From Bacteroidales bacterium (GTDB taxonomy: Bacteria > Bacteroidota > Bacteroidia > Bacteroidales > ML635J-15), in NCBI GenBank assembly GCA_028701945.1, contig JAQVPT010000012.1:1-23523 (forward strand): 23,523 nt of DNA, written 5' to 3'. Of this stretch, positions 18,001-23,523 are shown piece after piece (the first letter of the stretch is position 1; each line of letters starts with the position of its first letter). The translations under genes were made by a program, and so were the position numbers. The notes beneath the pieces were generated by a model that searched no databases, had not been told where the DNA came from, and saw nothing but the letters and a program-made list of their open reading frames with translations.

Positions 18001-20466
18001 GCAGCTGGCTCTGCAAGTGGTTGCGATACTTGGTCATTTACAACAGGTGCAGAACCTCCACAATTTCATAATTATGGTGGAGCCGAACAATTAACATTTA
18101 ACAATTCGGCATACAAAGTTGATATCCCCACTTTTCGCATTAGCCATCCAACAAACACAATGGATGAAGTACAAATTCAAATTAGCCAAGATGTAACTTT
18201 CCCCGGAGAAACAGTGTTTGACGGAAACTTTACCGGCAGTTTTTCAGGGGAGAATAATTTTGAAACTTCTTTGGAAGGAGCAATAATAAATGAATCTTAT
18301 TTTCCACAAGCCTTTAACACAAATGTGTTGACTACTGGCGGTACAGCTGCTAATAATACTTGGTTTGCTCCAAATTCTCATACACCGTTTGCATGGACAG
18401 CTTCAGGTGGCAACCCTGATGGACGGGTTGGTTATTCTGGAAGTTATAATAACTACTGGAGCAATTTCTTACGTTTACCCGAAGTCGATGCAAGTGGAAT
18501 GGATGAAATCACATTGAGTTTTGATGTATGGCATTCGTATTTTGCGTCACATCCTAACGACAAACTATACCTTTCTGCATGGGCAGATGGTGGCTATATT
18601 AATTTACCTCAAACTGTGAAGATAGACGGAGCTGTAGTGACTGCCAGTGCTAATATTGGGAGTAGTGGATACGCTTTTTATTTCACAGAAGAACGTAATG
18701 CAGCCAACATTCAGGTGACTTTAGATATTTCTGGCATCACAGACAAATCAAGCATATTGTTATATCTTAATCCATCTTGTGGATATGATAATTCAAATGA
18801 ATTTTACGTCTATTTCGATAATGTTGATGTAACGGGTACGGCACAAGAATTCACAAATGGTGGCACCTATTATGCCCGTGCCCGCGGAAAAATCGGTGGC
18901 AACTGGACAGACTGGACATCAGAAACACATAGTTTTACTTATAAAAATCAGACTGAAATTGAATGGCACCAAACCGCAGAACCACAATTTGAAACTGGAG
19001 TGTTGAGTGATGTAATTACTGCAACAAGTCCCGATTTAGTTACTTTGGCTGAACCAAGTGGAACGCCAGCAAATCCGTTTGCAAATCCGAGTTTTGAAAC
19101 AAATAATAGTGATTGGACTTCTTATGCAACTGGTGGTTCAGAGGTAGTAGTTAATAAGTATGATAGCGACTGGAAAAGCCAAGGTAGTAGAGCTGGCAGG
19201 ATGTATATGTTTGGAGGCTATGCGATGAGCAGTGATGTAGGGATTATTTCACAAGTTGTTGATTTAACAGATATTGAACAAATTATATTTGATGCTCGAT
19301 CTGCTTATAGTCCAAATTTTTCTTCAAGTTTATCTAATGGAGGAACATTAAGACTAATAATTGGAGGGACATCTTCCAATACAACTGGTACTGTGTATGC
19401 CACGGTAAATCATTGCGTAAGTGGCTCAAGTTCATGTACAAATGTAACATTAGATAGAACTGTGAATATAGATCCTGCCGATCGTATTCCAAATCAAACC
19501 GTAAAATTCGTATGGACAGGTTTTACTTCAGGAGACCTTGGCGGAGCTTTGGTTAGTTTTAGTGTTGATAATATCCGACCAGGCGTAAGTTCAATTGAAA
19601 CAGGCACAATAACCACCACCCCAATTAATTTACCATCCTTTTATCAAGAAGATAGTTGGTATGAGTTTTCGTGGAATCAAACTTTAAATTCTGGTGGTAT
19701 TAAGTTTTCTATTGAGAAAGATAATGCTGGCACATGGGAAGCTGTTACTGGACTTACAAATATTTCATCAACAACAGATGGAGACAATAATTTAAGTATT
19801 GAAAGTATTGGAAGTTGTCAACAAATTCGACTCAAAGCCACATTTACAGAAAGTGGTGCAAAAGGAACACAGCCAGAATTAAATAATTGGGCTGTAAAAA
19901 CAAAAAAAGATGAACCACTCCCAGTCGAACTTCTATATTTTACCGCAGAATGCAACGGCAATTCCAAAGAATTCACTTGGGCAACTGCCAGTGAAACCAA
20001 TTCCGATTATTTCCAAATTATGGCTTCTACAGACGGTAAAAACTTCATACCTGTCGCAAAAGTACAAGCTGCGGGTCATTCTTCACAAAATATAAAATAT
20101 AATTATACACTTATTGGGCAAAACGCTAAAACATACTATCGCCTAAAACAAGTGGATTTCGATGGCAGTTCGGAAACTTTCAATATTATCCACGTAGATT
20201 GTGGTAATGATGTAAATTCTCAAATTACTGCTTATCCAAACCCATTTGATGGTAAGATTTTGTATCTAAATTCTTCAAGCACTCTCGAAAATGCTGTAAT
20301 AAACATTTATGATGCGCTTGGAAGATTAGTCTATCAAACAAAATGTGATGAAATTTCCTCGCATACAGAACTTAAAATTGATAGCCAACTTGAACCTGGA
20401 GCGTATTATCTAAAGATTAGTTCGGAAAATGAAGTCGAAAAACGGATATCGTTGATTGTGAAATAA
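15055..20466 (+). CDS. Giant multidomain surface protein with T9SS sorting domain (1803 aa)
   Basis: The start is the ATG at 15055 (or 15061), followed by a signal peptide (LTFISVFCLLSILTFGQ); the frame is open to a TTG at 14977 that would lengthen the leader. Residues about 60-355 (NPDGSFDAILSTGSVNYFEK to FPVVIDPTVSV) resemble the N-terminal region of WapA/RHS-type wall proteins, followed by a DNRLRE-like adhesive domain to about 525. Two fibronectin-III-like domains (about 528-615 and 909-997) share YDVYFG, TTYYW and TWSFTT. Three jelly-roll or MAM-like modules end in FVVDDIV, YVYFDNVDV and FSVDNI. A Bacteroidota linker starts at LPVELLYFTAE (1622), and a T9SS type A domain starts at ITAYPNPFDGKILYLNSS (1724) with LEPGAYYLKI near the end. 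No protease or glycosidase site is visible. Most likely a surface adhesin or matrix protein. It stands alone between repeat-rich gaps. Confidence 0.87.
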   Translation: MRMLNLKLKNLTFISVFCLLSILTFGQNTKNIANDIYSANRKNSELRINNNLNTSLTDNTTKPALNQLTQIGAANSITETYEKDAVFADRNPKDEVLDRRDRTSKHFRNPDGSFDAILSTGSVNYFEKGAWLTIERAILPNNTREYPDYEFANTKNSFKTYFSTDQSKGIKTVIEGQEISEWQNKKIEFLDENLNLISAIKAENGKLNTNEAKAIYSNIFPYTEAHITQLFDGRKIDYEISSPEFLNHIPANSKYLAVSEDIILPKGWIAKYYIDKLNENPTESKKQISVFNEKGDEILRYMPPAYFEKNNEHTIENPIGDYIIQQVGQILTVQILVETDWLRNENREFPVVIDPTVSVYPDNATNWTRSADGGGSTYTNLRFGIGSSYWYVTGMKFNTTSITSGSTVSAVRGYFYITEAYEAWGGGVQFAYSADPTTNSGTNLYNGVTGALSNSLAMAAPNPGWKSIALNSTGVTHVQNNIASSVNLGLDPTTGYSYYGQYYAAVNHTNANRPYLSITYTVPSGPPSCATPVSPTNGASATGHSGSLEWSAPGATKYDVYFGTASTPPLVSTNQEGTTYDIGTCLTPETTYYWKVIAKNGDGDATGCSTWSFTTDNKLNIYKNDWETANVGYFGTSGTSVDGWYANNASGSGGYYNIWTVGQGPLVISGKSVGVSALQNLSFAGNPFQYWSDLGELYRWIYRPIDLTGLRDVELTFRWKCGGESGQDFGTVATSINGGTNWLTDNQGGLYSDGKYWNSASTIRTQTLTFPDTRNNQSDFQLAFKWNDLSGNGTSNDPSFVVDDIVMKACPYEGTLSSPDQTVPFAWAPPTANTTTTITVNGTHDCAYFEWEQSTDNGANWIVLSGENNASYTTPSNIITNTFYRCRVYFSTGCPGVYQSEPFKIVFAPDCTTLISPLYGSNIQSTSFRLSWNTDPLATSYDVYFGEDNPPATMIGNTANMYYDIDNLNFNTTYYWQIIPTNAAGSASGCDTWSFTTGAEPPQFHNYGGAEQLTFNNSAYKVDIPTFRISHPTNTMDEVQIQISQDVTFPGETVFDGNFTGSFSGENNFETSLEGAIINESYFPQAFNTNVLTTGGTAANNTWFAPNSHTPFAWTASGGNPDGRVGYSGSYNNYWSNFLRLPEVDASGMDEITLSFDVWHSYFASHPNDKLYLSAWADGGYINLPQTVKIDGAVVTASANIGSSGYAFYFTEERNAANIQVTLDISGITDKSSILLYLNPSCGYDNSNEFYVYFDNVDVTGTAQEFTNGGTYYARARGKIGGNWTDWTSETHSFTYKNQTEIEWHQTAEPQFETGVLSDVITATSPDLVTLAEPSGTPANPFANPSFETNNSDWTSYATGGSEVVVNKYDSDWKSQGSRAGRMYMFGGYAMSSDVGIISQVVDLTDIEQIIFDARSAYSPNFSSSLSNGGTLRLIIGGTSSNTTGTVYATVNHCVSGSSSCTNVTLDRTVNIDPADRIPNQTVKFVWTGFTSGDLGGALVSFSVDNIRPGVSSIETGTITTTPINLPSFYQEDSWYEFSWNQTLNSGGIKFSIEKDNAGTWEAVTGLTNISSTTDGDNNLSIESIGSCQQIRLKATFTESGAKGTQPELNNWAVKTKKDEPLPVELLYFTAECNGNSKEFTWATASETNSDYFQIMASTDGKNFIPVAKVQAAGHSSQNIKYNYTLIGQNAKTYYRLKQVDFDGSSETFNIIHVDCGNDVNSQITAYPNPFDGKILYLNSSSTLENAVINIYDALGRLVYQTKCDEISSHTELKIDSQLEPGAYYLKISSENEVEKRISLIVK

Positions 20467-20470
20467 AAGA

Positions 20471-20505
20471 CGGTTCTCAGTTCACGGTTCGCGGTTCGCG
20501 GTTCG
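20471..20505 (-). repeat. Five tandem heptamers, inverse of the 10453-10487 array
   Basis: The plus strand reads CGGTTCT, CAGTTCA, then CGGTTCG three times. This is the reverse complement, unit by unit, of the last five units of the array at 10439-10487, with one mismatch. It starts 4 bp after the stop of the giant T9SS gene, as the other array lies 3 bp beyond a stop. Confidence 0.88.
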
Positions 20506-20548
20506 AGGCTGGCAGTTGGCTACGCAGTTCGGAGTTAATCTGTTAATT

Positions 20549-20589
20549 GCCTTCGCTGCCCCCAACCCCTGAAGGGGAGTGCCTTCGCT
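20549..20589 (+). repeat. Short hairpin flanked by perfect 9-bp direct repeats
   Basis: GCCTTCGCT occurs at 20549-20557 and 20581-20589. The 23 bp between contain CCCC-TGAA-GGGG, a 4-bp stem with a tetraloop. The layout resembles insertion of a small hairpin unit with target duplication. Confidence 0.7.
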
Positions 20590-20620
20590 AATATAATTAA
20601 CTGCGATTTTTTGTTCGTAA

Positions 20621-20656
20621 TTCGAATGTTTCCGCCAACTGGCGGATTCGAATGTT
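20621..20656 (+). repeat. 16-bp perfect palindrome flanked by 10-bp direct repeats
   Basis: TCCGCCAACTGGCGGA (20631-20646; 6-bp stem, AACT loop) sits between two identical TTCGAATGTT words (20621-20630 and 20647-20656). The second 109-bp repeat copy has a single TTCGAATGTT and no palindrome, so this copy appears to have gained the insert. Confidence 0.8.
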
Positions 20657-20755
20657 CAAAACGTTTTTGCTATCAATAATCCTAAAACTTTGCTAAAATC
20701 TCACCGATTACTGAATACAAAAATTACCGAATACCGGTTGAGCTGTTCATCAGTT
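20647..20755 (+). repeat. 109-bp direct repeat, copy 1
   Basis: Starts TTCGAATGTTCAAAACG and ends GCTGTTCATCAGTT. It differs from 20816-20924 at about two positions. The inner part is related in reverse complement to 10357-10424. Confidence 0.92.
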
Positions 20756-20777
20756 GATCGGTTGACCAGTTGAGCGG
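20746..20777 (+). repeat. Octamer array, four units TTNANCRG
   Basis: The units are TTCATCAG, TTGATCGG, TTGACCAG and TTGAGCGG, head to tail. They keep exact 8-bp spacing although each unit differs. The array starts inside the end of the first 109-bp repeat. Confidence 0.75.
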
Positions 20778-20791
20778 TTTTCTGTTCTTAC

Positions 20792-20831
20792 TTCGCATGT
20801 TCTTCTGTTCACCTGTTCGAATGTTCAAAAC
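20792..20831 (+). repeat. Octamer array, five units beginning TTC
   Basis: The units are TTCGCATG, TTCTTCTG, TTCACCTG, TTCGAATG and TTCAAAAC. The array runs without a break into the start of the second 109-bp repeat. Confidence 0.65.
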
Positions 20832-20924
20832 GTTTTTGCTATCAATAATCCTAAAACTTTGCTAAAATCTTACCGATTACTGAATACAAAAATTACCGAA
20901 TACCGGTTGAGCTGTTTATCAGTT
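20816..20924 (+). repeat. 109-bp direct repeat, copy 2
   Basis: Second copy of 20647-20755, offset by 169 bp and of equal length. The near-identity indicates recent duplication or gene-conversion-like upkeep, in contrast to the roughly 90% match of the inverted relative at 10357. Confidence 0.92.
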
Positions 20925-20946
20925 TATCAGTGTATCAGTTTATCAG
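20915..20946 (+). repeat. Octamer array, four units TTTATCAG
   Basis: TTTATCAG, TTTATCAG, TGTATCAG and TTTATCAG. The position relative to the second 109-bp copy is the same as that of the 20746 array relative to the first, but the units are more uniform. Confidence 0.88.
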
Positions 20947-21055
20947 TTTTGCTTCGACTCGTCTTGCTACCATTTCAACTTTAACATACAACGGCACACT
21001 CCATTGTTACGCTCAGCACGAGTCGTGAATCGCTCTTTCTGGAGAATTAATTATG

Positions 21056-21072
21056 AATGTCTTATGTTTTAA
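21056..21072 (+). promoter_or_regulatory. Diverged third copy of the 17-bp upstream box
   Basis: AATGTCTTATGTTTTAA matches the 17-bp box at 13 or so positions and lies 89 bp upstream of the exact copy at 21145. It also overlaps a 30-codon open frame that I do not accept as a gene. Confidence 0.4.
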
Positions 21073-21144
21073 AGACGGTCATTTTACCAACAATCTACTA
21101 ATAACAGTAAATATTGAGCGTTTTTCTGAAACGAAAAAAAATTA

Positions 21145-21161
21145 AATGTCCTATGTTTGTC
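21145..21161 (+). promoter_or_regulatory. 17-bp upstream box, copy B (contains TATGTTTG)
   Basis: Identical to 14965-14981. Similarity continues downstream without a gap through ATTAATT to the -7-like TATTTTTA at 21197-21204, at the same 52-bp distance from the box as TATATTTG at 15017 in copy A. Confidence 0.55.
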
Positions 21162-21268
21162 CACTCTATTAATTTGAAGTAATGAACTTAAAACAGTATT
21201 TTTACTATTTCTAAATAAGAAAAAGAAAAGAAAGTAGTATTAAACAAACGAAACTACTAAATTACGCA

Positions 21269-21276
21269 TAAGTTTG
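21269..21276 (+). promoter_or_regulatory. Candidate -7 element for the 21294 gene
   Basis: TAAGTTTG matches TAnnTTTG and lies 17 bp upstream of the TTG start at 21294, giving a leader of roughly 10 nt. No clear -33 box. Confidence 0.4.
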
Positions 21277-21293
21277 GACATAAAAACAACAAA

Positions 21294-21896
21294 TTGACGA
21301 ATTTTAAACTAAGCATATTACTGATACTATTGTGTCTTTGTTTTGAGGATTTTACTTCGGCATGTTCTGTAAATTGCATAAAAAACATCTTTTCGACTTC
21401 AATATCTGAAACTAATAGGAACTCCTTTGTTGCTAAAAAATCTAAAGTTTTAGAAAAGTCTTTAAATATAGATATTTTAAAAAGCACTGAATATATAAAT
21501 GTCGAATCAAACTATCTAGTTGTAACTAATAAAATATACGAAACATTGTGTTATTATCTAAAACAAGCAAATTATCGCGGATATTTTAACTATTATAGCA
21601 TAATATCACCTAACTGGCAGCATCAAGATATTGAGATTTTACCAAATCTGCTTAATGGTAAAACATTGTATATAGATTCGTCTGATGCAAATAGAAAAGT
21701 AATAATATCAATAAAAGCTATAACTAAAAAAGTCCTCTATTCCGAAATAGTTGATGTGAAAGTAATATATAATAAAATCAATTTAGAAAAGGAATATGAG
21801 GCAGGAACTTACTTTATCACTACATTTGCAGATGATGAACAAGTTCTATTTTATAAAAGATTACTATTCTTTAATGAAATAGTAAGTTGTGTTTAA
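21294..21896 (+). CDS. Small exported protein with diverged T9SS-sorting-like C-terminus (200 aa)
   Basis: No database-type family recognised. The start is TTG: no ATG exists in frame between the upstream stop (21258-21260) and the signal-peptide-like segment FKLSILLILLCLC. Cysteines at 14, 16, 24 and 28 are close to the likely cleavage region; TSAC at 21-24 is only a poor lipobox. Residues about 30-110 show no recognisable domain. From residue 113 the sequence follows the tail of the preceding giant protein: IEILPNLLNGKTLYIDSS against ITAYPNPFDGKILYLNSS, then KVLYSEIV against RLVYQTKC, and YEAGTYFITT against LEPGAYYLKI. This suggests a T9SS type A sorting domain with PNP changed to PNL, or an independent use of that fold. 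It precedes the next gene by 20 bp, so the two are probably one operon. Confidence 0.65.
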   Translation: MTNFKLSILLILLCLCFEDFTSACSVNCIKNIFSTSISETNRNSFVAKKSKVLEKSLNIDILKSTEYINVESNYLVVTNKIYETLCYYLKQANYRGYFNYYSIISPNWQHQDIEILPNLLNGKTLYIDSSDANRKVIISIKAITKKVLYSEIVDVKVIYNKINLEKEYEAGTYFITTFADDEQVLFYKRLLFFNEIVSCV

Positions 21897-21916
21897 ATAT
21901 AATTTTTAGAGTACTT

Positions 21917-23523
21917 ATGACAAAGTTTAATATTAATGTAAAGATTTGTTTGGTTTTATTACTACTTACCACTTATACAATAACAGGTTTTTCACAACTT
22001 GTTTATAATAATGGAACTGAAATATACGCCAAACAAGGTGCGATTGTTTTTGTTGACGGAACAGTTCAAAATCAGACTGGGACATTACAAGTCCAAGAAA
22101 ATGGTGGAGTTCCTGCGGAGATAATAATTCAACAGGATTTTATTAACAATTCCACTGCAGGAGGTAACGGTTACTACAGAGTATTAGGAAACTGGGAGAA
22201 CAATAATACCTTTACTGCGGGAACAGGAAGCGTTTTTCTCGAAGGAGCAAACCAATTTATTGGTGGTTCGGTATCAACATACTTTAACAATCTAACATTA
22301 GATGGCACTGGACTAAAGACACAGACAATTGACCAATATTGCACAAATATATTAGACTTAAAGCATCTTGAGCTTCAAAACGAAACTTTTGGTTTTTATG
22401 TCCAAAGTACTGATGTTAATGCAATTATCAGAACATCGGGTTTTGTTTCTGCCTTAGATGGCGGATTTTTATCTAGAAAAACAAATTTAACGTCAATGTA
22501 CTTATTTCCAGTTGGTTCAAGTGTCGGTACTTTACGATACAGACCCGCAGAAATAACACCTGTAACTGCATCGGCAAATACTTATACTGTTCGCATGGCA
22601 AATGTACTAGCGACAATCGAAGGCTATGATGTTAACGCTATTCCACCAAAAATTTGTGAAGTAAATCCAGAATTCTATCATCAAGTTAACCGAACTAATG
22701 GTACCGCAGCGATCGATTTAGACATTTTTTATAACGAAACCGAAGACGGTGTTTGGGATGGTCTTGCTAATTGGACAACAACTCCCGATCTTTGGGAATG
22801 GATATTATCAACAGTTATTGTCCCAGGAACACCATTTAATGAAGCTGTTGCAAGTGCTTGGAACGATTTTTCTGAATTACCATATATTCTCTATAGAATA
22901 CAACCTAATGCCAACATTACTGATCCTGGTGATTTTTGCGAGTACGATGCTCCCATCAATCTTTCAGCCACTGATGTCGGCGGTACCTGGAGCGGAGATG
23001 GTATTACAAATACAACTAACGGAACTTTTAACCCTGCAACTGCTGGAGCAGGAACACATACCATTACTTATACTGTCGGTTCAGGAGCATGTGTAGCAAT
23101 TGCTCAAATAGATATTACAGTAAATGCAACACCAAATGCGACAATTACAAACCCAGGAGGTCTTTGTTCAACAGATGCAGCTTTTGATTTAACCGCAGCA
23201 ACAGTAGGAGGAACTTGGTCAGGCGATGGTATTACAAATACTTCTAATGGAACTTTTAACCCATCATCAGCAAATATTGGAGCAAATAATATTACTTACG
23301 AACTTACAGTTTTAGGTTGTACAGATACAGATAACATTACAATAAATGTATTCGATACTCCTGATGCAACAATTACTAATCCTGGAATATTATGTTCTAA
23401 TGATGCAGCAATAAATCTTACCGCAGCAACAAACGGAGGAACTTGGAGCGGAACAGGAATTACGAATCCAACAAACGGTACTTTTGACCCAACATCTGCT
23501 GGAGTAGGAACACATACTATAAC
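21917..23523 (+). CDS. Large surface protein with 76-residue Ig-like repeats, 3' end missing
   Basis: Open from the ATG at 21917 through the last base (535 codons, no stop), so the gene continues beyond the window. MTKFNINVKICLVLLLLTTY and the following TITGFSQ form a signal peptide cut near residue 26. Residues about 27-330 form an Asn/Thr/Gly-rich, strand-rich region (QNQTGTLQVQENGG, then SVFLEGANQFIGGS and YLFPVGSSVGTLRYRP), a type often found at the start of Bacteroidota surface proteins. From residue 331 tandem 76-residue repeats begin, each with ATITNPG, a Cys shortly after, GGTWSGDGITN and GTFNP, and ending in an ITINV strand. These look like Ig-like adhesin modules. A T9SS or gliding-motility-type C-terminal domain would be expected downstream but cannot be seen. 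Probably co-transcribed with the 21294 gene, 20 bp upstream. Confidence 0.85.
   Translation, partial: MTKFNINVKICLVLLLLTTYTITGFSQLVYNNGTEIYAKQGAIVFVDGTVQNQTGTLQVQENGGVPAEIIIQQDFINNSTAGGNGYYRVLGNWENNNTFTAGTGSVFLEGANQFIGGSVSTYFNNLTLDGTGLKTQTIDQYCTNILDLKHLELQNETFGFYVQSTDVNAIIRTSGFVSALDGGFLSRKTNLTSMYLFPVGSSVGTLRYRPAEITPVTASANTYTVRMANVLATIEGYDVNAIPPKICEVNPEFYHQVNRTNGTAAIDLDIFYNETEDGVWDGLANWTTTPDLWEWILSTVIVPGTPFNEAVASAWNDFSELPYILYRIQPNANITDPGDFCEYDAPINLSATDVGGTWSGDGITNTTNGTFNPATAGAGTHTITYTVGSGACVAIAQIDITVNATPNATITNPGGLCSTDAAFDLTAATVGGTWSGDGITNTSNGTFNPSSANIGANNITYELTVLGCTDTDNITINVFDTPDATITNPGILCSNDAAINLTAATNGGTWSGTGITNPTNGTFDPTSAGVGTHTI
22907..23523 (+). repeat. Tandem 228-bp coding repeats (two full, one partial)
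   Basis: Units start at 22907, 23135 and 23363, each exactly 228 bp (76 codons); the third is cut by the window edge. The most conserved part encodes GGTWSGDGITNTTNGTFNP. Each full unit has two cysteines (for example FCEYD and GACVA), which may form a disulphide within the domain. Confidence 0.92.

Larger units (their letters stand above)
20467..21293. other. Repeat-rich gap of about 0.83 kb
   Basis: No convincing gene. From left to right it holds a heptamer array (20471-20505), two hairpins flanked by direct repeats (20549-20589 and 20621-20656), two copies of a 109-bp repeat, three octamer arrays, an 8-bp inverted pair (CGACTCGT at 20955 and ACGAGTCG at 21018), and then the upstream boxes and promoter of the 21294 gene. 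CGCAGTT at 20523 and AACTGCG at 20599 could pair to enclose the first hairpin. Confidence 0.8.

Noticed and set aside
20647..20924. CRISPR array
   Set aside because: There are only two long repeats and no regular unique spacers; the 7-8 bp units are far too short, and no cas genes are present.
21053..21145. 30-codon open frame preceded by GGAG
   Set aside because: It overlaps the third copy of the upstream box and ends at the second; there is no recognisable peptide and the spacing of GGAG is only moderate.
22749..23096. 115-codon plus-strand open frame
   Set aside because: It lies in another frame of the 21917 gene, which is open through the whole region with a signal peptide and repeats.

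Overview
The window reads as low-GC chromosomal DNA of a Bacteroidota bacterium, probably environmental and related to Bacteroidales or Marinilabiliales (order-level placement is a guess). Three kinds of evidence support this. Upstream of several genes there are matches to the Bacteroidota -7 promoter element TAnnTTTG. At least two large secreted proteins end in type IX secretion system (T9SS) type A sorting domains. Most starts lack a Shine-Dalgarno sequence.

Layout. At 1-2508 is the 3' part of a receiver-domain plus PEP/pyruvate-binding (PPDK ATP-grasp) protein whose start lies upstream of the window. A promoter at about 2518-2548 then serves two overlapping glycosyltransferase genes (2574-4873). 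On the minus strand are purQ (4957-5655) and a small secreted coiled-coil protein (5741-6406), separated by a clear intrinsic terminator. At 6657-8089 an ECF sigma factor overlaps a single-pass membrane protein, probably its anti-sigma factor, by ATGA. At 8230-10317 is a secreted beta-propeller-like protein with a T9SS tail. Convergent to it, on the minus strand, is a 1165-residue predicted outer-membrane protein (13988-10491). At 15055-20466 is an 1803-residue multidomain T9SS cargo protein. At 21294-21896 is a 200-residue exported protein whose C-terminal half resembles a diverged T9SS sorting domain. From 21917 to the right edge runs an incomplete surface protein built of exact 76-residue repeats; it has no stop codon in the window.

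The most unusual DNA is in three gene-poor gaps (10318-10490, 13989-15054 and 20467-21293). They share related repeats: arrays of degenerate 7- and 8-bp units, a 109-bp direct repeat with an inverted relative about 10 kb away, a 175/196-bp direct repeat, and two small palindromes each flanked by perfect 9-10 bp direct repeats, as after an insertion. A 17-bp box and its downstream spacing are also duplicated upstream of the 15055 and 21294 genes, so these two surface-protein loci may share ancestry or control.

The genes do not form one obvious pathway. The common theme is the cell envelope: glycosyltransferases, T9SS cargo, an outer-membrane protein and an ECF/anti-sigma switch. purQ is a housekeeping purine gene.
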